Assembly (NCBI GenBank): GCA_024509875.1
Contig: JAMPIV010006387.1
Coordinates: 62,001 to 126,000, forward strand
Direction: 5' to 3'
Source of the DNA: Oreohelix idahoensis
Lineage: Eukaryota > Mollusca > Gastropoda > Stylommatophora > Oreohelicidae
Length of the DNA stretch: 64,000 nt
A program made the translations under genes and the position numbers. The notes beneath the pieces are model-generated. The model was not told where the DNA came from. It made no database searches and saw only the letters and a program-made list of their open reading frames with translations. This document shows positions 54,728-64,000 of this stretch, piece after piece; position 1 is the first letter of the stretch, and every line of letters starts with the position of its first letter.

Positions 54728-55583
54728 GACCGGCCAAAGCTAACCCGCAGGAGACCACAGAGCCGTAAAGCCCGTGTGCTGGCAGCGGCACATACAGGCA
54801 TCAGCTTTGAGGATGGAGCTTCTACAATACCTACAGCTTCTACTGTACCCAAAACCCCAACTCTTCAAGACACACCTCCACTTGGCTCTTTAGCCACATT
54901 TAATGGTGCTACACCAGAACCACTATATCTGAATAATCACAGTGACTCAAAGGAAGTTAGATCTAAACCAAAATCTGTTGACTTATTCGGAAATGATGAT
55001 CTGTTAGATGGACTTTCACCTTCCACAGACAGATCTCTGGCTATTGGGGGGGAGAGAACATCAAATGATGATGCATTATTCAGAAAAGACTTGTTTGGTG
55101 GGAAAGGTATCAAGTTGTCCAATGGAGCTGCTGAAGATGTTTTCTCAGGTTTGAGCAGACGTGAAGTCACTGCACCTATTGAATCTTCTTCTTCTAAAAC
55201 CACAGTAACAGGGAAAATAACAGCAGCAAGCAGAAAGGATGAGTTTGAAGATTTATTTGCAAAGCCAACAGGCAAGTCAAAAACATATGATCTGTCTGCA
55301 TTCCTAGACCATGATGACAAGCATTCTTCAACTCCTGTCAAAACAGAAAGTAATGCCAAAGTAGCAGTCAACCTTGATGATGATGATGGCTTGTTTGTGT
55401 ATTCACCGAAGAGCTCGGCTACAAAATCTAAACCCATATCAGGGACAGCCAAGGAAGATGACATGTTTGCTGTATCCAAGCCAGGCTCATCCAAGAGAGA
55501 CTCTGTGCAAGGATCAAGAGCAACTAATGTTTTTGTGAACGATGATGATATTTTTGGTAACTCAAGTCTGGACAGACAGAAAG
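54728..55583 (+). CDS. WASHC2: WASHC2 exon H: CPI motif and multiple LF/DIF acidic motifs
   Basis: This is the largest exon (285 codons plus one base, phase 0 to 1). The acceptor is CCTTCCTTGTAG and the donor is AAAG|gtatgg. It starts DRPKLTRRRPQSRKARVLAA, matching the basic CPI region of FAM21 (human FAM21 has a closely similar RRPQ-R-AR-LAA segment). It then carries a run of short acidic-hydrophobic motifs: LFGNDDLLDGL, LFRKDLFGG, DEFEDLFAK, DDDDGLFVY, EDDMFAV and NDDDIFGN, spaced by Ser/Thr/Lys linkers. This is the retromer-binding part of the tail. There is no signal peptide or membrane segment, as expected for a peripheral endosomal protein. It begins 80 bp after the end of a 1.9-kb minisatellite. 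Confidence 0.95.
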
Positions 55584-55879
55584 GTATGGTCACACGAGTG
55601 TTGGCTGCATTTTATCAAAGAAAATTAGCATTAAACCAATGTCAAGTAATTTAGGAGATAGTAGGATTTGTCTGGCTTCCTAATTTATAGCTGGATATTT
55701 AATTTATATGTTGATAAGGCAATGTCACTTTTGTTCATTTTCTTAGCAGTGAATCAAGACATTTAAATAAATTTTCCGAGAGTACAAATTCAATCTAGAA
55801 ATAACTTTCCCAGGCAGGATTGATAGAGCCTGAATGAAGCAAATATGCAGTTATTTCGTTACTTTGTCATTGTTAATGT
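55584..55879. other. Unassigned sequence after exon H
   Basis: AT-rich intron start; nothing recognised. Confidence 0.4.
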
Positions 55880-56450
55880 TTCGTAATTTCTTAAGTCATC
55901 TTGTGAAATCTCATCATGTCATAGTTATCTCATTATGATTATTTTCTCTTGGTGTATTCATCACGATACACTTCTCTCATCCTGTCATAATTTTCTCATC
56001 TTAATTAAATAATCTAATCATTTCATTAGTTATCTTTCAGTCAGTCATGTTTTATCATCATCTTGATATAATCACCTTGTCCTCTTAATACAGTTGTCGT
56101 CTTGTTATAATTGTCTCATAAACTTGATATAGTTATTCTGTCATAGTTATCTTACGATCTTGATATATAAACTTGACATAACTATTCTGTCATAGTTATC
56201 TCATCCTCTATGTAGTTGTCATCTTGACATAATTATCTCACACACTTGATACAGTTATTCTGTCATAGTTATCTCATCATCATGATATAGATACCTTCTT
56301 TCTTGATACAGTTGTCTCAAAAACTTGAAATAATTATTTTGTCAAAGTTATAACATCATATCAGTGCTGACATCTTGATGCAAACTTGATGTAATTATTG
56401 TATCATAGTTATATCATGATCTTAATGTAGTCATCTTAACATAATCTCTT
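55880..56450. repeat. Degenerate ATCTTGATATAGTTATCTC repeats
   Basis: Loose 25-60 bp repeats of TCATAGTTATCTCATCATCT and CTTGATATAGTTATTCTGTC without a fixed period. Confidence 0.65.
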
Positions 56451-56765
56451 CTTCCTGTTCTTTTTGAAAATTCCTGGATTGAAGTCTTCATATTACAGTG
56501 AGGACAATGAGGGGGACTGCCGTAAAGTAACGGAGAACGGCGGATGGATATGAAATAAAAATAAGAAAGAAGGTAATTCGTCTTACTGGAACAAAAGGCA
56601 AAGAAAATAGCCAACATTGCAGCCACAAGGTCTTCATCAGGGACAGAAAAGAAAGTGAGAGCTAAGTAGGACACATGAGACAATACATTTAAAATCAATT
56701 AAGACTTAGTGTGTCCTCTTTTTCTTCTGACATATATCATAAGAGGTGACTAAAATGAGTTGCCT
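56451..56765. other. Unassigned intron sequence
   Basis: Contains CAAGGTCTTCATCAGGGACA and, at the right edge, CATAAGAGGTGACTAAAATG, a weak resemblance to the 58-bp unit. No gene seen. Confidence 0.35.
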
Positions 56766-58054
56766 AAGAAGGGAAATTTACAAGGGTGCACAAATTATAG
56801 AGGAATAATGTTACTATCAGTGCCAGGAACAGTATTAAACAGAATCATCCTTGAGAGATTAAAAGAGTCCATAGTCAAGCAACTGAGAGATGAACAAGCA
56901 GATTTTCGATGAAACAGATCCTGTACAGACCAGATAGTCACATTGAGAATAATTTGAACAAAGTCTGAAATGGAATTCACCGCTTTACATTGGATTCATG
57001 GACTACGAAAAGGCATTAGACAGTGTAGACAGAGAATCACTTTGGAAATTGATGAGGCATTATGTAGTTCCCATGAAGATCATTAACTTAATAAGGAAGA
57101 CCTATAAAGACATGACATGCAGAGTTCTTCATGAAGGACAACTTACAGAAATGATTAGGATTAGAACGAGAGTGAGACAGTGATGCCTCTTGTCTCCATT
57201 TCTTTTCTTACTAGCAATAGATTGAGTTATGAAAACATCGACATCACACAACAGAAATGGAATCCAGTGGAATCTGACTAAACAGCTTGATGATCTGGAT
57301 TTTGCAGATAACTTGGCTCTTCTGTCCCATAACCATAATCAGATGCAAGGAAAAATGAAAATTCTCGATGAGAGGTCACAACAATTGGGCCTGAAAATAC
57401 ACAGGGAAAAGACAAAGATTATGAGAATAAATGCAAGAAATGATAACAAAATTGAACTTGAAGAAACACCACTAAAGTATGTAGAATTGTACACATATCT
57501 TAGTTGTAATATAGACAAAGTTGGAGGAACAGACAGTGATATCAAAATAAGAATACAAAAAGCAAGAGGCGCTTTCATTGCATTAGGAAACATATGGAAA
57601 ACAAGAGAAATCAAGTCCAACACGAAAATAAGAATCTTCAACTCAAATGTGAAGTCAGTCCTATTGTATGGCTCGGAGACATGGAGAACAATAAAAACAA
57701 CAACCAAAAAACTACAGACTTTTATAAACGGGTGCTTGTGTAGAATAGAAGGACTGAAATGGTATGACAAAGTCACAAATGTGGAATTGATGACAAGAAC
57801 CAGACAAGTGCCAGTGGAACAAGAGTTGAGAAGAAGACGCTGGCGATGGACAGGACAAACATTGAGGAAACCTGTTGATAGCATTACAAGGCAGTCCTTG
57901 TTCTGGAATCCACAGAGAAAGAGAGGCAGAGGTAGACCAAAAAACAAATGGAGAAGAGAGCTGGAAACAGAGGTGAAAATGATGAGGAAAACATGGAAAG
58001 AACTTGAGCGGATAGCACGGGACAGGAAGACTCGGGAAGCTAAAGGGTATTGAT
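56766..58054 (+). pseudogene. Longest copy of the (TTGA)n non-LTR family (copy F): reverse transcriptase
   Basis: The sequence covers KKGNLQGCTNYRGIMLLSV, LRDEQADF, DYEKALDSVDRESLWKL, the catalytic block as LDFADNLALL, GLKIHREKTKIMRINARN, YTYLSCNIDK, VLLYGSETWRT, RWTGQTLRKPVDSITRQSLF and the end EAKGY. The RT active-site FADD is changed to FADN, with stops near 56910, 56955, 57181 and 57224, so this copy cannot be active. It ends GGGTATTGATTGA at 58057. It lies in intron H-I, in the sense of WASHC2. Confidence 0.92.
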
Positions 58055-58200
58055 TGAAAATGAGGTTTTAGATGGATACTGCATCAGATGCATAGAAAAT
58101 AGAAGGGTTTGGCCACATTATTACAGAGCAGTCAGCTACAGCCACAACCTATAGGAGAAGTTCTGGGTTCAGAGCAAGAGGACAGCCTATGTGGCATTAA

Positions 58201-59266
58201 CTCTTTGACTCCAGACCAACGCTCTGAGTGCTGCAAAATTCAACATGCCGTGCCAGCGCAACGCTCAGAGTGTTGTTTTTAGTTTATCATGAATAAACCC
58301 CAAAAACTGTCCGTTTAATGCAGTTCATATTTTAAAACTCGTAGAATGACTTCCACTACTATTTAAACAACTAATTTGACTGTAGTTAAGCAGCACATGT
58401 GCGTGTTTTGAGTTATTATCACAATTTGTGTGACGATTCGCGTGTTTGTGTTTTTCGTTGTTATTGCTAGAGAAATATGTCACGCTTTATATTTACATTT
58501 TCTAAGTCTCCTAAGCAAATAATTGTGTCAAACTACTTTGAAACATTACTGACATTGTTGATGATTGTTTGGTAGTCACAGTTTGTTGTCAAAATACGGA
58601 ATCGGTGCAGAAAAGCTAGACACATTAGATTTAGTTGATAAGTGGACGTAGTCATATTCTGGCTGATCAAAAAGCAACAAAACTAGACCTACCGTAACAT
58701 CTAATCACTAGTCCTAGGTAGAAGATGAAGCTAGGGATACTATTAAAACATTAAACAAGAGTAAAAAAGTTTTTATATGACGTTATTCTTCTTTATTAGT
58801 TTGAAAATTACGTAATGCACGATTGCATAATTTATTTTTTTCTTACAAGGGACCACAGAAAAACTGGTGTGAATAACACCAAATGTACTAATTGTGGCCA
58901 TAAGCAATGTTTTTTTTACTTTGTATATGGATTAACATGATGTTTGAGGACTAAAAAGAAAGTTTTATTGTCTACAACAGTAATTTGTCTTTGGTAAGAT
59001 CTTATTCTACAGTTAACTGTTTAGTGTTTTTCAATTTTACATGCAAAATGTTTTAAGTATACCGAACACACTTGTGTTAATACTATCAAAGACTTTAAAT
59101 ATTACAATTCTCTATCCATTTCCCTACAGTTTGGTATATAATAAGTACATTTTCACAAAAAAAGATTAACATAAAATTTACACTAAAAGACAGTACACTT
59201 CACCATTTAGAATTCTTCAAAACATAATTATGGCACAGGGTGGAAAATAATTATGGAGTCAAAGAG
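58201..59266. mobile_element. Non-autonomous piggyBac-type element
   Basis: The terminal inverted repeats CTCTTTGACTCCA and TGGAGTCAAAGAG are preceded by TTAA (58197-58200) and followed by TTCA, a one-base-altered TTAA. Inside the left end CAACGCTCTGAGTGCTG and CAACGCTCAGAGTGTTG form a repeated palindromic motif. About 1.07 kb, no long frame. The superfamily is inferred from TTAA plus the CTCTTTG-type terminus. Confidence 0.82.
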
Positions 59267-59415
59267 TTCAAATCATGATGAAACATGATCTGATGTAGCC
59301 ATGGTAATACTGTTAATAAGGATGGCAGTCATACCAGTGCAAGTAGAAGAAAAAGTCTTTTAACAAATGTTAGTATTTTCTTAACCATGACTCATGTTTT
59401 TAATTTTTGGTGTAG

Positions 59416-59489
59416 ACACAAAGGCAAAGCCTGGAGCAGGTGGTACAGCAACTGAGAAAGATGGCTTATCGGGCAGCAAGAAATCTGAG
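59416..59489 (+). CDS. WASHC2: WASHC2 exon I: short linker exon
   Basis: The acceptor is TTTTTGGTGTAG and the donor is GAG|gtgaat; 74 nt (phase 1 to 0). The first two bases complete an Asp codon with the G of exon H, followed by TKAKPGAGGTATEKDGLSGS and KKSE. The composition matches the flanking linkers and the phase fits both neighbours. It has no LF motif of its own. It is supported by splice sites and phase only. Confidence 0.72.
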
Positions 59490-59542
59490 GTGAATATAAT
59501 GTAGAGATATTTATAGACCATGCCTGCAGTATTGTACTGATA

Positions 59543-59625
59543 GCAGAATGTTAGGTGGCCTTCATGACTAATTCTCAACCCTTTGAAAATCAAGTTCATT
59601 TGTTTGTTCATTTGTTTGTTCATTT
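59543..59625 (+). mobile_element. Retroposon 3' tail with (GTTCATTT)n, same family as 33696-33830
   Basis: GCAGAATGTTAG, AATTCTCAACCCTTTGAAAA and a tail of GTTCATTTGTTTGTTCATTT match the reverse complement of the insertion in non-LTR copy D. It lies 54 bp after exon I. Confidence 0.75.
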
Positions 59626-60688
59626 GTACTATAATGTTTGTGTACATCTTGGTCTTTTATTTGCATCTTAAGCTAGAGGTTAATTTCTTCAGAACAAGTC
59701 CTCTAAATCTTCTCTTATATTTTTTATTTTTGGTCATTACTTAGCATGACTACACATATGATTCCTAGTCTAGTGCCAGAGACCAAATAACAGGGCCACT
59801 GCACCTTACCAAGCATGTCATCAAAGTGACTGAGGAAGGTTGTGCGTATTGCTGACAACCTCATTGTGTAAAAGAGGTTGCTATAGAAATGTCCACCACA
59901 GAAACACATCAGTGCATTGGAACAGACTTCCTTCAAGGGGTACAAACTGTAAAAGTGGTCCTATCTCCTTGGAACAGAAAAAAGAAGTCTTAACAAGATG
60001 ATATTTGATTCTGTCCTAGTGGTCTCATTTCTGTCCCTCCCCCTGCCACCACTTCATTGACCCATTTTCAGGATCCTTCTAAAGCTTCTGTTTATGGGTA
60101 CAGTAATCCCTTGCCAGCCATGCTGCATTTAGAAGCTATGGTTTCAGTTATGCATGCAGAATATTTTGTTTAAAGTTGTGGTTACAGTGAAGTATAGTTT
60201 TGCTTTGCCATGGTTTTATTTAAAATTGTTGTCACCAGCTGTGTTCATGGACTCACCACCAGTTGCACACCCAGCTATGTGGATGCATGCTAGTCCGCAA
60301 AGCCTTTGAGCTATAATTCTTTTTTGTGCAGCATTTTTGAATTAATTGTGGTGGTGTGAAGTGACATCAGTCCTTAATATTTACTGTGAATTTATGTTGC
60401 TGTCCTTAATCATGGGGCCTCAGCATGAATGTGTTTTTAAAAGTGAAGTGCAGGTGAAAAGAACTAGGAGAGTGTTGTCATAAGTGAAAAAAGTCAAGTT
60501 GCATCATCATCTTGTCCATGGAGAAAGTGTGGCATCAGTTTTTGGCAATACATGGCTGTGAACAAGTTCATAATCAGAGCAGTTAAGTAAACTGAAGCTG
60601 AAATTAGGGTTATTGCTGCTGGTGGTACTTCAGAATCTACAGAAGTGACCTGAGCATAGAAAAAAATGAAAAATGAGAGTTGTGTACT
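59626..60688. other. Unassigned intron sequence
   Basis: About 1.06 kb with no recognised coding frame or repeat. T-rich and G-rich stretches around 60100-60350 read like decayed transposon sequence but match nothing I know. Confidence 0.35.
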
Positions 60689-61165
60689 TTCTGTGCTTCT
60701 CTATGGTGTGGAATGCTGGAGAGTAACAGAGAAGTAAATGTCGAAATTATCCTATTTCCACACAATCTGCCTAAGGAAAATTCTCAGAATCTTTTGACCG
60801 AATATCATCACCAATCAAGAACTGCTTACTCAGAGCAACCAAGAGGACATGCACACCATCATAGCTGGCAGACGCTGGAGTTGGGTTGGCCACGTACTCA
60901 GAAGAGACCCTGATGCCATCACAAGAACAGCTATGCTATGGACCCCTGAAGGAAAGCGAAAGAGAGACTGACCAAAAACAACTTGGCGGAGAACTGTGGA
61001 GGCTGAGATGCAAAGAATGAACCAGAGTTGGGGCACTGCACGAAGGATCGCCACCAACCGAGCAAAGTGGAAACAGTTTGTTGCTGCCCTTCAAGACGCC
61101 ACCAGGCGTGATGGCCACTGACTGCTTTGATGGTCGGCAGCTAAGAATCAAAGGAAAAAGAAGAT
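60689..61165 (+). mobile_element. Non-LTR retrotransposon 3' fragment (third family)
   Basis: VLLYGVECWRVTEK, a HTICLRKILRI block, RRWSWVGHVLRRDPDAITRT, WTPEGKRKR and TWRRTVEAEMQRMNQSWGTA followed by RRIATNRAKWKQFVAAL. Frame breaks near 60735, 60797 and 60970. It is a single 3' end and lies head-on with the I/Jockey-like fragment. Confidence 0.85.
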
Positions 61166-61169
61166 GAAT

Positions 61170-61900
61170 GCTGACTGTTCCTGTTGCGCGTTGGTTGCAT
61201 ACACGCCAGATTCATCCTCATTCGTCCAACCTTGCTGGGTTTTTTTTTTGGTTACATTTATTAATAGTGTCCTGGTTAATTCCTTGACAAAGTAAACAAA
61301 GGAGGAATGAGTGCACTTACTCTGATTCCTGTGAATATATTTTCAACTGTGGTCACCTACTTGATCATTGCCTCTGCCTGTGCCATCCATAACATCCCCC
61401 TCTTTATTCTTGCTCCCTTAATGTTAGCTTTGTTTCCATGCAGAGGGGTGCTGTTTGTGTATGGTTATTCGCATATAGGCTTTTGCCTGGGCTATCACTA
61501 ATCTGGATCTAATTGACAGCACTCCAAGTATGTACCTCATTGTCCTGATGGGGGTATCTTGCGCACAGCCCAAGACTATACGCATCCCTACATTTTGAAT
61601 GCATTCTAGTACTTCACATTGTGTTACTGACAGTGTGAGTATTCCCAGCCCATAGTCGATGACCAATATGACTAGCTGATAATACAGAAGAAATAGTAAT
61701 CTCTCCTGCTGGTGCGCTGCGGCCATAATTTTTAGGGCTGCCAGACCTCTCCTGCATTTCTGTATGAAGTGATTAACATGGTGCTTATACAATAGTCCAC
61801 GATCGAATGTAACTCCAAGGTATTTGAGCTGTTTTAAATGGTGATACTGTACACCATCAGGACCCTGGGCAGTGTTTCGACTGATTTCTAAAGTATACAC
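61170..61900 (-). pseudogene. I/Jockey-like non-LTR fragment, reverse-transcriptase C-terminal region
   Basis: The minus frame (61900-61424) contains LKQLKYLGVTFDRGLLYKHH, FIQKCRRGLAALKIMAAA, LLYYQLVILVIDYGLGIL, CEVLECIQNVGMRIVLGC and TRYILGV-like blocks, the thumb region of Jockey/I-type RTs. The 61200-61170 end (minus) GCGCGTTGG...ACGAATGAGG resembles the copy at 39230. It shares TTCAACTGTGGTCACCTAC with the relic ending at 20765. Confidence 0.8.
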
Positions 61901-62129
61901 AATGTCTTCTTCAGATATGAGGTCAAATAAATCTCCCCTGTTATGTCGCTTTCCAAGACACGGTCTTAAATTTCTTGGTGAGCAGATTTATCACCTTTAT
62001 CTATCTGAGTAATATAATGCTTGAGAAATGCATGTCCCTTTTCGGCATCGGCCTTTCATTCATTGTATTTTTCAGTAATGGATTATGTCTATTTGCCACT
62101 TGTATTTTCCTGGGGGGTCTCTGAGGAGA
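61901..62129. other. Unassigned sequence
   Basis: Probably more of the I/Jockey-like fragment in decayed form; not resolvable by eye. Confidence 0.3.
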
Positions 62130-62345
62130 CAAAGAAAGAATAGAATTACTGCTCACTCAGGCATTGTTAAACTGTCGACTAATATGAGGTTGTGCATGGG
62201 AAAGTTTGGCAACCTGATCATGTAAAACAAATTGTCACATAAACCACAACTGTAAGAGTTTGTGAATGTTTGGTGCAGGCTTTCTGTATGGGGGACCAGC
62301 TGTAGTGGTGGCTCCATGCTCCTGAAGTACAAAAGAAAATGAGTG
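62130..62345 (+). repeat. Dispersed repeat, single-copy form of the 58-bp minisatellite seed
   Basis: GAGACAAAGAAAGAATAGAA, CTCAGGCATTGTTAAACTGT, GACTAATATGAGGTTGTGCA, GGCAACCTGATCATGTAAAA and GGTGGCTCCATGCTCCTGAA. The middle corresponds to one 58-bp unit and the ends correspond to the sequences flanking the array. Confidence 0.65.
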
Positions 62346-62469
62346 AATGATTATGACTATTTCTTTATCGTGTAATGTTGTTGAGCCCAGACAAATGCAG
62401 CGTTCTATAAAATGAATATTTTGTGCAATAATTCTTTGTCAGTGGAAGTAAAAACGAGAGTTCTTTAGT

Positions 62470-62950
62470 GTTTTATAGAACCAATCCTGACTTACAGAAA
62501 GTCATAAATAAACAAATAGGGAAGACACTAGAGGCAACAGAGATGTGGTTTTACAGAAGAATGTTAAAAATACCATGGACAGCCAAAAAGAGTAATGAGG
62601 ATGTCCAGAAAGAGGCGGTTGGGGCCTTCCATAAAAGACGTCCACAAAATTCTGGCATTTTTTACCCTCCCCTCCCCCATATCCACCTCTGTCCACTTTT
62701 GATTCACTCCTCCCTCCTTGTGAACGTCCACTCCACGTGGTCTTATTTACATACCCCTCCCTGCCCCCTCTGCTGTGGACATCTTTTATGGATAGCCCCA
62801 TTGAAGCTTATTCCTCATGTTAGAAGGAAGTAGTCCACTTTGTTTGGGGCATGTTATGAGCAGAAAGCTGGAATATATTGAGACAACAGGAAAGGTTGAA
62901 GGAAAAAGAGATAATGGACAAGAAAGATAGAAGAAAGCATCATGATCAAC
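62470..62950 (+). mobile_element. RTE-like non-LTR 3' fragment split by a MITE
   Basis: ATEMWFYRRMLKIPWTAKKS (about 62539-62600) and, after the insertion, FGHVMSRKLEYIETTGKVEG (about 62843-62900). These are consecutive blocks (MWFYRRMLRIPWT...FGHVMR...TGKVEGKR) of one RT family. Frameshifted. Confidence 0.8.
62621..62799. mobile_element. 179-bp MITE with 26-bp terminal inverted repeats
   Basis: The left end is GGGGCCTTCCATAAAAGACG..TCCACA. The reverse complement of the right end is GGGGCTATCCATAAAAGATG..TCCACA, with three or four mismatches in 26 bp. The interior is pyrimidine-rich. It is inserted in the RTE-like fragment. No convincing target duplication. Confidence 0.85.
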
Positions 62951-63639
62951 CTATGCAGGAAGTTGTGGAAAGCTTCAGCCTTCAGGCATGGTACTTTAAG
63001 ACATTGAGGATTGTTTCTTGCCTGCCTGTCTTTTGAGTATTCCACTACTTCATATGCTTCCTTTGTTCCTGGCCACTTTTTCTTGCCTTGCATAAGATTC
63101 CACATCTTCTTTTAAGCATATAGCCAATGACATTTGCCCATCTTCTTTGTCATTTAGCAGTAATGCAGTAGTAGTGTTGTCCTGCAATATTTCTTTGTTG
63201 ACATCATTGCTGTTTGCAAATTGAATTTCTTATCAGGATTATTCCTTTGCTGCAGTTTATTTTTGTTTATGCAGTGTACCAGATTCACATACATACAACT
63301 TTATTGTTTTAATTACATAACATTGCATATGTTCTTCGTTACTTTCATTCCTAGAGATCAGTCTCAAACCTAAAGGTTTTTTTATATTTGGACATGCGCC
63401 CTAATATAACCGACTAGGTTATCAGGACACGCCTTGCCAAAATGATTGAGGCAAAATTTTATTTTAATTTTTAAATTCCTAAAGCCATGCTTAGTTTTTA
63501 TAATCTTTATTTTCTGGAAACCTATGGCTTAGTTTGTGTGATTTAGTTCATTATGTCTGTCTCTTTACTTGGCCACAATATTTTATTTGTTTTATTTTAC
63601 ATTTTTTTTTTTTTTTTTCATTCTGGACATGCAAGGCTG
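62951..63639. other. Unassigned intron sequence
   Basis: AT-rich, with a T18 run at 63602-63619. No repeat or coding segment recognised. Confidence 0.4.
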
Positions 63640-63889
63640 TTGAAACTACCTTTGATATACTGATTTGTTGCTCATATACAGGAGAAACTACCTTTGATAT
63701 ACTGATCTGTTGTTCATAAACAGGAGAAATACCTTTGATTTAATGATTTGTTGTTCATATACAGGAGAAACTACCTTTGATATACTAATCTGTTGTTCAT
63801 ATACAGGAGAAACTACCTTTGATATACTGATGTGTTGTTCATATACAGGAGAACTACCTTTGATATACTGATCTGTTGTTTATATACAG
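63640..63889. repeat. 42-bp tandem repeat ending at the exon J acceptor
   Basis: About six units of GAGAAACTACCTTTGATATA..CTGATCTGTTGTTCATATACAG. Each ends in TATACAG, the same sequence that forms the acceptor of WASHC2 exon J, so real and decoy acceptors are copies of one another. Confidence 0.93.
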
Positions 63890-64000
63890 GATGTCAAAAA
63901 TGCCAAACCAAAGAAGGCAGTGACTAAAGAGGCTAACTTGTTTAGTGATATGACTGATATATTTAGTGATATACCAGCCCCTACAGCCAGGGAGCCAAAG
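63890..64000 (+). CDS. WASHC2: WASHC2 exon J (partial, runs off window): LFa motif
   Basis: The acceptor is GTTTATATACAG; the exon is open through the right edge (37 codons so far, phase 0). It encodes DVKNAKPKKAVTKEANLFSD then MTDIFSDIPAPTAREPK, so it includes LFSDMTDIF, an LF/IF acidic motif like those in the other exons. The acceptor is preceded by a 42-bp tandem repeat whose units each contain an almost identical TATACAG|GA acceptor-like sequence. Confidence 0.85.

Larger units (their letters stand above)
3970..64000 (+). other. WASHC2: WASHC2 (FAM21) gene locus, internal to C-terminal exons
   Basis: Ten plus-strand exons (listed separately) encode about 690 codons of an acidic, low-complexity protein with repeated LF-acidic-LF motifs, two AGAVS-(M/I)-FGGIDPS blocks and an RPK...RRPQSRKAR segment. 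This combination is characteristic of WASHC2/FAM21, the endosomal WASH complex subunit whose tail binds retromer VPS35 and whose CPI motif binds actin capping protein. All introns are GT-AG and the phases agree from exon to exon. The globular head (roughly the first 200 residues in animals) is not in the window and must lie upstream. Introns are 1.1 to 18.1 kb and filled with transposons and minisatellites. The family call is firm; exact exon completeness is inferred, since no transcript was available. Confidence 0.9.

Noticed and set aside
54937..55593. Minus-strand 218-codon frame opposite WASHC2 exon H
   Set aside because: Its composition (Ser/Leu-rich) mirrors the acidic LFa exon on the plus strand, and exon H has motif and splice support.

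Overview
This is a eukaryotic, almost certainly invertebrate-metazoan window. A single host gene runs left to right: ten GT-AG exons on the plus strand, with introns of 1.1 to 18 kb, that together read as the repetitive tail of WASH complex subunit 2 (WASHC2/FAM21). The tail carries repeated acidic L-F motifs (retromer-binding LFa type), two Ala-Gly-Ala-Val-Ser-x-Phe-Gly-Gly-Ile-Asp blocks and a capping-protein-interaction motif. The N-terminal head lies upstream of the window and the last exon runs off the right edge. The mix of non-LTR elements, SINEs and minisatellites resembles a molluscan or other lophotrochozoan genome, but I cannot name the species.

Nearly everything else is intronic repeat. 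(1) Non-LTR retrotransposon fragments: one at the left edge (1-2013); at least six 3' pieces of a second family ending in (TTGA)n, plus small scraps; remains of RNase H-bearing I/Jockey-like elements (about 18905-20765, 38890-39342 and 61170-61900); and several single fragments. (2) A nested transposon stack at 20766-34700: a minus-strand hAT transposase relic is split by a pogo-type mini-element and by a 5'-truncated non-LTR copy. A full-length 10.2 kb Ty3/Gypsy element (23220-33390) sits inside the target-site repeat of that non-LTR copy, and a SINE sits inside one of its LTRs. The Gypsy element has integrase encoded before reverse transcriptase, the order typical of Gmr1-like elements. (3) DNA transposons: a piggyBac 3' piece next to a triplicated 364-bp block, a pogo/Tigger relic with TA target site (43409-45553), a piggyBac-type non-autonomous element (58201-59266) and small inverted-repeat elements. 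(4) SINEs of several tRNA-headed types. (5) About sixteen tandem arrays with units of 19 to 364 bp, totalling roughly one third of the window. The largest are a 56-bp unit over 4 kb (39332-43315), a 58-bp unit over 3.5 kb (45830-49300) and an approximately 28-bp unit over 1.9 kb (52712-54650).

WASHC2 in other animals is the long flexible subunit that ties the WASH actin-nucleation complex to retromer on endosomes and binds capping protein. Here the exon phases agree across all nine junctions, provided the 24-nt microexon starts at 18658. The strongest unusual observations are the integrase-first Gypsy element with intact ends, the filled-versus-empty SINE site in its two LTRs, the hAT reading frame that resumes across the nested insertion, the duplicated two-exon module in WASHC2, and minisatellites that can be traced to the transposable elements that seeded them.
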